The notes under the pieces: generated by a model | Databases searched by the model: none | Told to the model about the DNA's origin: nothing | Seen by the model: only the letters and a program-made list of their open reading frames with translations | Position numbers and translations under genes: made by a program | Origin: Bacteroidota bacterium | GTDB lineage: Bacteria > Bacteroidota > Bacteroidia > NS11-12g > UBA955 | Assembly (NCBI GenBank): GCA_025354385.1 | Contig: JANXMZ010000061.1 | Coordinates: forward strand, 1 to 64,000 | Reading direction: 5' to 3' | DNA length: 64,000 bases | In this document: positions 14,551 through 23,964 of the stretch, in pieces | Position numbering within the stretch: position 1 is the stretch's first letter | Layout: the number at the start of each line of letters is the position of its first letter

Positions 14551-15578
14551 GTGATTGGAAAGAATACAAATTGGGGGATATAATCAATCTTAAAAGAGGT
14601 TATGACTTGCCAAATGCCCTTAGAAAAGCTGGTAGAATTCCTGTAATATCATCCTCAGGCGTGACGGATTATCATAATAAGAGAATGAAAAAGGCTCCAG
14701 GGGTAATAACAGGTCGATATGGAACGATAGGACAAGTTTTCTTTTCTAATGAAGACTATTGGCCATTAAATACAACGTTATATGTTCAGGATTTCAAAGG
14801 AAATGATCCTAAATTTATTTTCTACCTATTAAAGAATTTTGATTTTGCAAAATATAGTGACAAAAGCGCCGTTCCCGGCATTAATAGAAATGATGTACAT
14901 ACAGAAAATGTAAATATTCCTGAAATTAATGAACAAATAGAAATTGCTAATATTCTAAGCAGTCTAGATAATAAAATAGATTTACTAAACAGACAAAATA
15001 AAACTCTTGAGAAATTAACAGAAACACTTTTCAGACAATGGTTTATGGAAGGGGTGGAAGAAAGTTGGAGAATTGGGACTATTGGTGATTTATTTAGACT
15101 TCAAAGGGGATTTGATTTACCTTCCCAAAATCGAACCATAGGGAAATATCCAATCATTACTTCAAGTGGCTTTAATGGAACACATGGGGAGTTTAAAGTT
15201 AAAGGTCCGGGTGTTACCACTGGAAGGAGTGGGTTGTTAGGTCAGGTATTCTATATTGATGAGGATTTTTGGCCATTAAACACATCACTTTTTATTGCAG
15301 AATATTATATTGCAAAACCTTTGTTCGCATATTTCATTCTAAAGACCTTGGATATTTTATCTTTGAATGGTGGTTCTGCTGTTCCTACATTAAATAGAAA
15401 TGATGTACATCAACTAGAAACAAAATTACCGCCAATTAAATTAATTGAAAAATTTGAGGTGTTTTCAAAAACCTGTTTCCAAAAAATAAAATCAAATACA
15501 AGCCAAATTAATACACTAATACAACTAAGAGATATGTTGTTGCCAAAGTTGATGAGTGGGGAGGTAAGAATAGACTAA
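14547..15578 (+). CDS. hsdS: type I specificity subunit HsdS
   Basis: The 343-aa protein has two target-recognition domains, each followed by a helical spacer. TRD1 (about 1-130) has WKEYKLGDIINLKRGYDLP and ends near INRNDVHTENVNIP. TRD2 (about 170-300) has IGTIGDLFRLQRGFDLP and ends near LNRNDVHQLETKLPP. The two TRDs are clearly paralogous (RGxDLP, PVI/IITSSG, TGRxGxxGQVF, FWPLNT, SAVPxxNRNDVH). It fixes the DNA target of the HsdM/HsdR complex. The start overlaps the YhcG stop by ATGA. The protein is slightly short for HsdS. Confidence 0.92.
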   Translation: MSDWKEYKLGDIINLKRGYDLPNALRKAGRIPVISSSGVTDYHNKRMKKAPGVITGRYGTIGQVFFSNEDYWPLNTTLYVQDFKGNDPKFIFYLLKNFDFAKYSDKSAVPGINRNDVHTENVNIPEINEQIEIANILSSLDNKIDLLNRQNKTLEKLTETLFRQWFMEGVEESWRIGTIGDLFRLQRGFDLPSQNRTIGKYPIITSSGFNGTHGEFKVKGPGVTTGRSGLLGQVFYIDEDFWPLNTSLFIAEYYIAKPLFAYFILKTLDILSLNGGSAVPTLNRNDVHQLETKLPPIKLIEKFEVFSKTCFQKIKSNTSQINTLIQLRDMLLPKLMSGEVRID

Positions 15579-15610
15579 TAATACTTAATTTTGAACATAA
15601 AAATAATTAT

Positions 15611-16996
15611 ATGAATGATATCGATTTAAACATTAAGATGAATGATGACGAAGTACTACTTCGTATTAGGATTGATGATTCGAAGGCTGAGGAAGGTATT
15701 ATCATCTTTGATATGTTTGATACCAAACTTGGTACACCTGTTTTTAAATTTCAATTTTTGAATGACGAAATAATAATACTTGAGAATCCCAGTGGTATTA
15801 ATGTTGATTTAGTTCAGTTAAAAGAAAAATTTGATGAACTTATAGTCCAATCTAATCCCAAGCAACTTTTTGGAACAGAAGAGACTGAATTGGATGATGA
15901 AGAATATGAGGCTCCTTATGATCCCGACAAAATAAGGGTTGACACTAAGCAGTTTTCTTTACATCAAATTTATGAAATGATAAAAAGGGAAGATATCAAT
16001 CTTACTCCTGACTTTCAAAGAAATCTCGTTTGGGATAATCAAAGAAAATCTCGTTTGATAGAATCAATTTTAATGAGAATTCCTTTACCTATGTTTTATT
16101 TTGCTCAAGATGAAGAAGGTAGAATATCTGTCGTAGACGGATTGCAGCGTTTGAGTACTATTAGGGATTTTATGGATAATATTTTTCAATTAAGAAAACT
16201 TGAATATTTGAATGACAAATGTGGCGGTAAAGTATATACAGATATCGACCCGGAAAAGGCAATCGATGCAAAATATTACAGATGGTTCAATATGACTCAA
16301 ATCACCGTAAATGTTATTGACCCATCCTCTCCATTTAAATTAAAGTATGATATTTTTAGACGTATAAATACCGGTGGGCAACCATTAAATGCTCAAGAAA
16401 TTAGAAATTGTTTATCAAGTGATAATCTAAGAATTGCACTAAAGGAAATGACACAATTAGAAAGTTTCAAACATGCAACAGGTTATAGTGTAAAGGACGT
16501 TAGAATGGAAGCCCAAGAATTAGCCTTACGTTTTATCCTATTTCATAAAAAACACAATGAAGATAAATCTTTAAATAATTATAGTGGAAATAGCGAATCC
16601 GAATTAAACACTTTGACTGATATACTAAGTAAAGATAAGAAGCTCGATTACAAATATTATATTGAATTATTTGATAAAGCTATGCAAAATTCATTACATT
16701 TATTCGGTAGATATTGCTTTAGAAAATGTAAAGTAGAACATATAAAATCTGATGCGTATAGACAACTTATTAATAAAGCTTTATTTGTAAGTTGGAGCGT
16801 TTTACTTAGCGAATTTGAAACAAATTCAGTTAAAACTAAGAACCCTTTTGAATCTTTTGCTTTACCACTTGCGGAAAAGGTTAGTAGTGAAAATGAACTC
16901 TTTTTGTTTTTGACTTATAGCACCAACTCTAAAGCAAATATTCAAGCAATATTTAAAGCAGCGGAAGTCTTAATTTCTCAAAACCTAAAACAATGA
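15611..16996 (+). CDS. DUF262 (GmrSD-like) domain protein
   Basis: The 461-aa protein has an acidic N-terminal ~110 residues that are not recognised. A DUF262 domain follows: LTPDFQRNLVWDNQRKSRLIESILMRIPLPMFYFAQDE (about 134 onwards) and VDGLQRLSTIRDF near residue 174 with the D-G-x-Q-R signature, a ParB/Srx-like nucleotide-handling motif used by GmrS-type systems. DIFRRINTGGQPLN near residue 250 is the second conserved block. The HNH (DUF1607) half of GmrSD is not seen. It is coupled by ATGA to the ATPase gene, so the two probably act together in DNA-modification-dependent defence. Confidence 0.85.
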   Translation: MNDIDLNIKMNDDEVLLRIRIDDSKAEEGIIIFDMFDTKLGTPVFKFQFLNDEIIILENPSGINVDLVQLKEKFDELIVQSNPKQLFGTEETELDDEEYEAPYDPDKIRVDTKQFSLHQIYEMIKREDINLTPDFQRNLVWDNQRKSRLIESILMRIPLPMFYFAQDEEGRISVVDGLQRLSTIRDFMDNIFQLRKLEYLNDKCGGKVYTDIDPEKAIDAKYYRWFNMTQITVNVIDPSSPFKLKYDIFRRINTGGQPLNAQEIRNCLSSDNLRIALKEMTQLESFKHATGYSVKDVRMEAQELALRFILFHKKHNEDKSLNNYSGNSESELNTLTDILSKDKKLDYKYYIELFDKAMQNSLHLFGRYCFRKCKVEHIKSDAYRQLINKALFVSWSVLLSEFETNSVKTKNPFESFALPLAEKVSSENELFLFLTYSTNSKANIQAIFKAAEVLISQNLKQ

Positions 16997-18129
16997 ATCA
17001 TTTAAAAATAAATAATTTCAAATGCTTTGTTAAGGCGGACATTAATTTAAATAAGCTAACTATTATGGCTGGTGCTAATGGCAATGGAAAAAGCACAACC
17101 ATTCAAGCACTATTGTATTTTAGAAGAACCATTGAACACTGCGGCGAATGGATAGATGGGAAATTCGTTTTAAACAAAATCAATGGAATGAATGTGCCAT
17201 TAAACGGCGTTTATTGTCTGGCACTTGGAAATAGTAGTTTTGTTTTAAATAGGAATTCTGTAGGAGATAAAATTACTTTAGGACTTTTTAATGATGAAAA
17301 CCATATTCTTGTTACTTATTTGGTAGACAACAAAGATGCCAAATTATATTTAACACCAACAGAACCAGAAAAAACTACGGTTACTGAATTTCCTATCTTT
17401 AAACAAGAATTTTATTATTTAAATGCGGAAAGAATAGGCCCTAGAATTAACCAGCAATTACAATTCTCAGATTATCCTAATGCGGGATGGCAGGGGGAAT
17501 TTACAGCCCAATTGATTGGACTTGAAGGAGGTTATTTCAAAATCCCAAATGAAAGAAGATTTAAAGGAACTCTCACAAACTATTTAATTGACCAAGTAAA
17601 TTACTGGCTTGACTTTATTATGAAGGGTGTAAAAATCAAAGTTGAGACAAGTCCTAATACACTTATAGCACAAATACTTATTGAAAATCAATTTACTGCC
17701 TCTGACCCCACCCTTTCTACTAACTTAGGATTTGGAATAAGTTATATTCTACCAATTATTGCTACTGGATTAACCGCCAAAAAGGGAAGCTATTTTATTG
17801 TTGAAAATCCAGAAGCACATTTACATCCCTCAGCACAATCAAGAATAGGAAGATTTTTAGCGATGGTTGCAAATTCAGGAGTGGAAGTAATTATTGAAAC
17901 TCATAGTGACCACTTGATTAATGGAATTCAGATATCTGTTGCAGAAAAAGAAATTAATTACAAAGATGTAACTGTGAATTATTTTTCACACGACAAAGAT
18001 GATATTCAGCCAGATGTTAATCCTATTGGAATAAAGGAAAAGGGGGAATTAACTGATTGGCCAAAAGGATTTTTTGACCAAAGCCAACTTGATTATTCAC
18101 ACTTAATGCTTTTACGAAAGGATGTTTAA
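16993..18129 (+). CDS. AAA ATPase, DUF3696-type (OLD/SMC-like)
   Basis: The 378-aa protein begins MNHLKINNFKCFVKADINL, with Walker A GANGNGKST at about 26-34 on the ABC/SMC-like fold. FIVENPEAHLHP near 268 is the Walker B/signature region, and IIETHSDHLINGIQ near 302 is the D-loop/H-loop region typical of AAA15/AAA21 and DUF3696 proteins. No TOPRIM nuclease domain follows, so it differs from full OLD nucleases and probably needs a partner. It overlaps DUF262 by 4 bp and the next gene by 8 bp. Confidence 0.87.
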   Translation: MNHLKINNFKCFVKADINLNKLTIMAGANGNGKSTTIQALLYFRRTIEHCGEWIDGKFVLNKINGMNVPLNGVYCLALGNSSFVLNRNSVGDKITLGLFNDENHILVTYLVDNKDAKLYLTPTEPEKTTVTEFPIFKQEFYYLNAERIGPRINQQLQFSDYPNAGWQGEFTAQLIGLEGGYFKIPNERRFKGTLTNYLIDQVNYWLDFIMKGVKIKVETSPNTLIAQILIENQFTASDPTLSTNLGFGISYILPIIATGLTAKKGSYFIVENPEAHLHPSAQSRIGRFLAMVANSGVEVIIETHSDHLINGIQISVAEKEINYKDVTVNYFSHDKDDIQPDVNPIGIKEKGELTDWPKGFFDQSQLDYSHLMLLRKDV

Positions 18130-18931
18130 TTACTACTTATTTAATAAAAGTTACGAAAAGGCAAACTCAAAGGCCATTGAAGCTAACTTGCAAGATTTGA
18201 ATGATTTGGTTGTTAATGAACGAAGAGATGATGATAGTTTCTTAAAACATGACTCTATTTGGTATTTACCAACTGCTGATGGTGAGTTTGGTGTTGTAGT
18301 TTTTACAAAATTAGAAGACAAACAACTAAGTAATGTGGTTTTGCCAAGGATGTTTAATGCAATAGATTCTCTTGAAAATACAATAGAAACTTTTGAACAA
18401 TTTGATGCATCATTTAAATTGTACAATGCCTTTTATGGTATTAATTTTATAGACATCGACTTAACAAAGTGTATCACTGATAAGACGACTTATAATAAAT
18501 TTAGAGAAGATAATTTATGGGAACTAACACCCGAATCGTTTTGGGATAGACGTAAAACATTATTTTCTAAAATTATTCTTTGTAATAGTATAGAAGATGA
18601 TGTTAAAAAAATTGGAGGGACATATCTTAGTCAAATACTCAACAAACTAAAAGAATTAGATGAGTATGTTATTCAATATTGGAAGGCTGGCAACTTTAAT
18701 TACCATGATGCAAATGAAAAAGCACCTTTAAATATTTCCCTTGAATCCAAGAAGACGATGGACCAACAAAGGTATTACAATCAAAGGGTCTTTTCCATGC
18801 CTGACGGAAGAAAAGAGTGTTTTGAGTTGCACATAAAAACAGGAAATCTTCGGTTTCATTTTTATCCTGAGGGTAATATCATTTATGTGGGATATATAGG
18901 AATGCACTTAGATACCGATAGATTTAATTAA
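18122..18931 (+). CDS. unknown partner of the DUF3696 ATPase
   Basis: The 269-aa protein is not assigned to a family. The N-terminal half is acidic and mixed. The C-terminal segment from about residue 225 has a distinctive layout: ECFELHIKTGNLRFHFYPE, then IIYVGYIGMHLDTDRF, a beta-rich unit with conserved His and Arg that could be catalytic or RNA-binding (inference). It overlaps the ATPase gene by 8 bp and shares a base with the hsdR start. It is therefore fixed between the ATPase and HsdR and is a candidate effector of the system. Confidence 0.75.
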   Translation: MFNYYLFNKSYEKANSKAIEANLQDLNDLVVNERRDDDSFLKHDSIWYLPTADGEFGVVVFTKLEDKQLSNVVLPRMFNAIDSLENTIETFEQFDASFKLYNAFYGINFIDIDLTKCITDKTTYNKFREDNLWELTPESFWDRRKTLFSKIILCNSIEDDVKKIGGTYLSQILNKLKELDEYVIQYWKAGNFNYHDANEKAPLNISLESKKTMDQQRYYNQRVFSMPDGRKECFELHIKTGNLRFHFYPEGNIIYVGYIGMHLDTDRFN

Positions 18932-21900
18932 TGAAGCCCATCACCGAAAATATCATAGAAGAATCGGCAATTGAACTATTGCAATCACAGGGATGGGAGT
19001 ATGCCAATGGTAAAGAAATTTCACCGGAAGGAATGTTCTGTGAACGCGAGAACTACCAACAAATCATTCTTACCAGTCGTTTGCGAAAAGCAATAGCCCA
19101 AATAAATCCTAATATCCCAATTGATGCGCAAGAAGCAGCAGTTCAAAAAGTATTGCGCATTCATTCGCCGGATTTATTGCACAACAATGAGGAATTCCAT
19201 AGGTTATTGGTAGAGAAAGTTAAAATACCCTATCAGGAGAGCGATTACGAGCGCAGCCATGAGGTGGCTTTGATAGATTTTGAAAACACAGTGAATAATC
19301 AGTTTTTGATTGTCAATCAGTACACCATTATTGAGAATAACCAGAATAAGCGACCAGATGTTATACTTTTCATAAATGGTTTGCCATTGGTGGTTATTGA
19401 ACTTAAAAATGCCACCGATGAAAACGCCAATATTCTAAGTGCCTATAAGCAGCTGCAAACCTATAAGGCAAGTATACCAAGCTTATTCACTTATAATGCT
19501 ATCTGCATCGCCTCAGATGGCCTTGAATGCAGGGCTGGCAGTGTATCTGCTGACTTAAGTCGATATATGACATGGAAGAGCGCAGATGGTGTAAAAGATG
19601 CTTCGCGTTTTAAACCTCAATTACAAACATTACTGCAAGGAATGATGCAGCCATCTACCCTGCTTGATTTAGTCCGTAATTTTATTGTGTTTGAAAAAAC
19701 GAAAAAAGAAGATACTAAAACCGGACTGATACAAATTTTCACAGAAAAAAAATTGGCTGCTTATCATCAATACTATGCAGTCAATAAGGCGGTACAATCT
19801 TCAATTTTGGCTTCAGGAATAAATGGGGACAAAAGAGGTGGAGTTGTTTGGCATACACAAGGTTCTGGAAAAAGTTTGAGTATGGTTTTCTATTCAGGAA
19901 AATTGATTACTGCACCCGAAATGCAGAATCCAACAATTGTTGTTATTACAGATAGGAATGATCTGGACGACCAGTTGTTTGACACCTTTGCAGCCTCTGT
20001 TCAATTGTTGCGACAAGAGCCTGTGCAGGCCGAAAGCAGGGAACATTTAAAAGAACTGCTCAAGGTCGCCAGTGGTGGAATTGTATTTACCACTATTCAA
20101 AAATTTATGCCAGATGGCAATAAATCTGAATATGACCAACTTTGTGATAGGAAAAATGTGGTGGTGATAGCAGATGAAGCCCACAGAACACAATACGGAT
20201 TTGAAGCGAAACTGGTAGATGAAAAGGACAAAGAAACAAAAGAGGTAATTGGCAAGCGCATTGCTTACGGATTTGCCAAATATATGCGGGATGCATTGCC
20301 CAATGCAACTTACATTGGTTTTACAGGAACTCCAATTGAAGGAACTGATGTCAACACGCCACAAGTTTTCGGAAATTATATTGACCGCTACGACATAAAG
20401 GACGCAGTTACGGATGGCGCAACGGTAAGGATATTTTATGAAAGCCGTTTAGCTAAAGTCAACTTAGATGAAGCAGGGCAGCGACTGATTGAAGAGTTTG
20501 ATGCAGAATTAGAACAAGATGAGGAAATCACAGAAAAACAAAAGGCAAAAGCCAAGTGGACTAAACTTGAGGCTATTGTTGGAAATAGGGAACGTGTAAA
20601 GAATCTGGCAAATGATATCGTTACACATTTTGAGAAAAGACAAACCGGTTTTGATGGTAAAGCCTTGATTGTGGCAATGAGTCGAAGAATTGCAGCCGAT
20701 ATTTACAAAGAAATAATTTTATTGCGTCCCGAATGGCATAATACCGATATGGCAAAGGGTGTTATCAAAGTGGTAATGACTACCAATAGTGCTGATGGTC
20801 CCGAAATTGCAAAACACCATACCACCAAGCAACAGAGAAGAGATTTATCCGAACGGATGAAAGACCCGAACGATGAATTGAAAATTGTCATCGTTAGGGA
20901 CATGTGGTTAACTGGGTTTGATGCCCCTTGTCTGAATACCATGTATGTAGACAAACCTATGCGGGGACATAACTTGATGCAGGCAATTGCGAGGGTAAAT
21001 AGGGTATTTAAAGACAAAACAGGTGGTTTGGTTGTAGATTATTTGGGTATTGGCAGTGATTTGAAAAAAGCACTTTCATTTTATGGTGAAGCGGGTGGTA
21101 AAGGGGAACCTGCTGAGAATATTATAAAGGCAGTTGAGGTGTTCATGGAAAAGCTGGAAGTGGTGAAACAAATGTTTAATGAAGATAGTAACACCCGAAA
21201 GGATATTTTAATTGAAGAGCCAGAAGCCTATTACACCAATAGCTTTAATTTCAACTACAGGCGGTTTTTAACTGTAGATTCAAAAGAAAAACTATCCATC
21301 ATCCTACAATCCGAAGAACATATTTTAGGATTACAGGAAGGCAAGGAAAGATTTATCCGAGAGGTTAGTTTGTTAAGTCAGGCACTTTCACTTTGTATTA
21401 CCAGAGAAGAAGTCCAGGAACATTTAGAAGAAGTGGCATTTTTTCAGGCAGTTAAAGCAAGATTAGTGAAATTTGAAGGTACGGGTTCAGGCAAATCAGA
21501 TATAGAAGTTGAAACGGCCATAAAGCAAATTGTTGATGAAGCATTAAGTTCAGACAAGGTGATTGATATTTTTGAAGCAGCGGGAATGGAAAAGCCTGAA
21601 ATATCCATTCTTTCTGATGAATTCCTTTTAGAAGTAAAGGGAATGAAGCACCGGAACCTTGCCATTGAACTGTTAAAGAAGATTCTGAACGATGAGATAA
21701 AATCAAGGGCAAAAACCAATCTGGTAAAGAGCAAGAAATTACTGGAAATGCTGGAAGGTGCAATAAAACGTTACCAGAACAACCTATTGACAACTGCGGA
21801 AATTATTCAGGAACTCATCAATATAGCGAACGAAATAAAAGAAGCTGACAAGGAAGGCGAACGACTTGGCCTGACCGTGGCAGAAGTGGCTTTTTACAAC

Positions 21901-22158
21901 GCATTAGAAGTAAACGACAGTGCGGTGCAAGTGCTGGGAGATGAGCAACTGAAAGAAATAGCCAGAGAGATTGCAGATAAAGTTAGAGCCAATGCCACTA
22001 TCGACTGGACTATCAGGGAAAGTGCTAGAGCTAAATTAATGGTTCTTGTAAAAAGAACCCTAACCAAATGGGGTTACCCTCCGGATAAACAAGCCAAAGC
22101 CATAGAAACGGTCTTAAAACAAGCCGAATTAATGGCTAATTTTTACACAAATGAATAA
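18931..22158 (+). CDS. hsdR: type I restriction subunit HsdR
   Basis: The 1075-aa translocase/nuclease has an N-terminal PDDEXK domain (NKRPDVILFINGLP, then VVIELKN near 150). Helicase motifs follow: HTQGSGKSLSM (Walker A near 308), ADEAHRTQYG (DEAH near 413), FTGTPIEGTD (motif III) and the motif VI region QAIARVNRVFKDK. A helical C-terminal domain binds the HsdM/HsdS core. Length and order are complete. It starts one base inside the preceding stop, so it belongs to the same operon, seven genes long from hsdM. Confidence 0.95.
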   Translation: MKPITENIIEESAIELLQSQGWEYANGKEISPEGMFCERENYQQIILTSRLRKAIAQINPNIPIDAQEAAVQKVLRIHSPDLLHNNEEFHRLLVEKVKIPYQESDYERSHEVALIDFENTVNNQFLIVNQYTIIENNQNKRPDVILFINGLPLVVIELKNATDENANILSAYKQLQTYKASIPSLFTYNAICIASDGLECRAGSVSADLSRYMTWKSADGVKDASRFKPQLQTLLQGMMQPSTLLDLVRNFIVFEKTKKEDTKTGLIQIFTEKKLAAYHQYYAVNKAVQSSILASGINGDKRGGVVWHTQGSGKSLSMVFYSGKLITAPEMQNPTIVVITDRNDLDDQLFDTFAASVQLLRQEPVQAESREHLKELLKVASGGIVFTTIQKFMPDGNKSEYDQLCDRKNVVVIADEAHRTQYGFEAKLVDEKDKETKEVIGKRIAYGFAKYMRDALPNATYIGFTGTPIEGTDVNTPQVFGNYIDRYDIKDAVTDGATVRIFYESRLAKVNLDEAGQRLIEEFDAELEQDEEITEKQKAKAKWTKLEAIVGNRERVKNLANDIVTHFEKRQTGFDGKALIVAMSRRIAADIYKEIILLRPEWHNTDMAKGVIKVVMTTNSADGPEIAKHHTTKQQRRDLSERMKDPNDELKIVIVRDMWLTGFDAPCLNTMYVDKPMRGHNLMQAIARVNRVFKDKTGGLVVDYLGIGSDLKKALSFYGEAGGKGEPAENIIKAVEVFMEKLEVVKQMFNEDSNTRKDILIEEPEAYYTNSFNFNYRRFLTVDSKEKLSIILQSEEHILGLQEGKERFIREVSLLSQALSLCITREEVQEHLEEVAFFQAVKARLVKFEGTGSGKSDIEVETAIKQIVDEALSSDKVIDIFEAAGMEKPEISILSDEFLLEVKGMKHRNLAIELLKKILNDEIKSRAKTNLVKSKKLLEMLEGAIKRYQNNLLTTAEIIQELINIANEIKEADKEGERLGLTVAEVAFYNALEVNDSAVQVLGDEQLKEIAREIADKVRANATIDWTIRESARAKLMVLVKRTLTKWGYPPDKQAKAIETVLKQAELMANFYTNE

Positions 22159-22164
22159 TTTAAG

Positions 22165-22183
22165 GACTTGATACAAGTCTTTT
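22165..22183 (+). terminator. weak terminator after hsdR
   Basis: GACTTG-ATA-CAAGTC is followed by TTTT, just after the hsdR stop and before the gene at 22196. The stem is short, so read-through is likely. Confidence 0.4.
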
Positions 22184-22195
22184 AAGAACTACTAC

Positions 22196-23074
22196 ATGAA
22201 AAACAAAATCAATTTAGATACCCTATACCCTCAGGAATTCGATAATATTTATCGGGAATTAGAAACCTCCACAATAAAGAAACTGAATGAAAAATCCAAT
22301 TCAACACTGTTTTACAAATTGGAAAAGGTTTTAGAGGAAGTACAGGAACGGTTACATTTAATCACTATGGTTCGCAAATCAGGAACCGAGTGGGATGCCG
22401 ATGAATTTACCCGGTATTTGCTGGAAACGCATTTTGACAACAATACAACTGAATTTCTGGAAGATCCGATTACCAGCTATATGGAGAAATATTTGGAAGT
22501 ATTAAAAGACCAATTCAAAAACACAAAACCCTTCATTCCGCAAAACAGAAAGTTAGATGGGGAGCAAATCGTCAAATTAATTGCCAGACATAAAGCTACG
22601 GGTTTATTTTTAAAGCGACTTGGCTCTATAAGAAGGGAGGATAGCATAGAAATATACCTGAAAAAAATCAGCAGGGAAGGATATACCCCACCTAAGGTTG
22701 CAGAAAAATCCAAAAGTGCTAATCTTAGCATAGAATATACTGAAAACAGGCAAATATTAGCCATTTACTACATACTGGATAACCTAAAAATCAATAAGAA
22801 CAGTAAGGTCAATATAGCAAGATTTATTCATCTGTTGGCTGCGGAGGACATTCCTAAAAACGAGGATGGTAAAGAAATTCTTGACAATTCAAGGATTTAT
22901 CAAAAAGTCAAAAGTTTATGGGGTAAGAATGAAGACCGTAAATCAGGGAAAGAACTTTTGTTTCTTAAGCCAATTTTTGAAAATCTCCTAAAATCTGACT
23001 CTAATGGCATAAAGGATATACTAAATGCTATTGATAAAGATTTAGCAAAATCAAGCATCAAGAAAAACGGATAA
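22196..23074 (+). CDS. hypothetical protein, island core gene
   Basis: The 292-aa, mostly helical and charged cytoplasmic protein starts MKNKINLDTLYPQEFDNIY. The C-terminal portion contains SRIYQKVKSLWGKNEDRKSG. No family is recognised. Its position between the defence operon and an excisionase-like gene resembles the regulatory regions of Bacteroidota integrative elements, which often carry RteC-like proteins, but no clear RteC similarity can be claimed by eye. Confidence 0.65.
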   Translation: MKNKINLDTLYPQEFDNIYRELETSTIKKLNEKSNSTLFYKLEKVLEEVQERLHLITMVRKSGTEWDADEFTRYLLETHFDNNTTEFLEDPITSYMEKYLEVLKDQFKNTKPFIPQNRKLDGEQIVKLIARHKATGLFLKRLGSIRREDSIEIYLKKISREGYTPPKVAEKSKSANLSIEYTENRQILAIYYILDNLKINKNSKVNIARFIHLLAAEDIPKNEDGKEILDNSRIYQKVKSLWGKNEDRKSGKELLFLKPIFENLLKSDSNGIKDILNAIDKDLAKSSIKKNG

Positions 23075-23147
23075 TCCGACGTGTATCCGAAAACTAATAA
23101 AAACTGATAATTACCGGAATTTTGTATTGTCCAAAACAGACAACACA

Positions 23148-23471
23148 ATGAGTCCAATTATTATAACTGACAAAGAAGAATTCCAGGAAATCATCCGCAA
23201 TTCGGTCCGGGAAGTTTTAAAAGCTGAAAAGCAACCTCACCCACAAAAAGAGGAAAAAAAGTATTTAACTGTAACGGAAGCTGCCGAATATACCGGCAAT
23301 GCAGTGCCAACCATGTATGCATTAAGTGCAGCAAGAAAAATTACCAGCTACAAACCCAACAAAAATCTTTTATTCCTGAAAGTAGACCTAGATAAGTACA
23401 TTCTGCAAGGCAGGCGCAAATCCATACAGGAGATCGAGGAAGATATAGAAAGGAGGGAAAATAATGGATAA
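23148..23471 (+). CDS. excisionase-like helix-turn-helix protein
   Basis: From the ATG at 23148 the product has 107 aa. After a charged N-terminal helix comes a MerR/Xis-type HTH, KKYLTVTEAAEYTGNAVPTM (about 48-67), followed by the wing ITSYKPNKNLLFLKVDLDKY. This is the HTH_17 layout of Bacteroidota excisionases, which bind next to attachment sites and direct excision. A TTG start at 23127 would add seven residues and is less likely. It overlaps the next gene by 8 bp. Confidence 0.75.
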   Translation: MSPIIITDKEEFQEIIRNSVREVLKAEKQPHPQKEEKKYLTVTEAAEYTGNAVPTMYALSAARKITSYKPNKNLLFLKVDLDKYILQGRRKSIQEIEEDIERRENNG

Positions 23472-23964
23472 TACCAATACCATTTTCTTAAAACCTAAAC
23501 AATTAATGTTCCTTGAAGAGATCAGCTATCAAGGTGCAATTAAAAAAATAGGTACTATAAAAGAAAATTTGTTGCTCTTTTACCCTAATGGTTATGAGCT
23601 TTCACACCTTCAATCCAAAACGGAAATAAGCAGCACTATTTACGCTAAATACTACGGGATTGATTTAGGTGACCTCCAGGATGCCATAAAAGCAAAACGG
23701 CTCCACCTTGTCAAGCCAAGTGATCTGATCTTCCTGGAAGGCGCTAAAATTATCCAAACGGCTTCTTATCGCTATAAAAAATACCTGCACAAACTGGGTA
23801 AGACATTTGACAGTACAAGATTGTCGATAAACGAATATGCGGGTCTAAATAATATCCCGGTGGATGACCTATTGATTCGGTTTTTGGAGAAGCAAGCCGA
23901 AGAATTACTTGAACAAATGGCTTATGAAGCCCAAGCCCCCCGACCCTGGCAAAAAGGACAATAA
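23464..23964 (+). CDS. hypothetical protein coupled to the HTH gene
   Basis: The 166-aa protein starts MDNTNTIFLKPKQLMFLEEI and has no signal peptide or membrane segment. Helices dominate after residue 55 (GIDLGDLQDAIKAKRLHLV). It is not recognised. The 8-bp overlap with the excisionase-like gene indicates joint expression and probably a role in element regulation or maintenance. Confidence 0.65.
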   Translation: MDNTNTIFLKPKQLMFLEEISYQGAIKKIGTIKENLLLFYPNGYELSHLQSKTEISSTIYAKYYGIDLGDLQDAIKAKRLHLVKPSDLIFLEGAKIIQTASYRYKKYLHKLGKTFDSTRLSINEYAGLNNIPVDDLLIRFLEKQAEELLEQMAYEAQAPRPWQKGQ

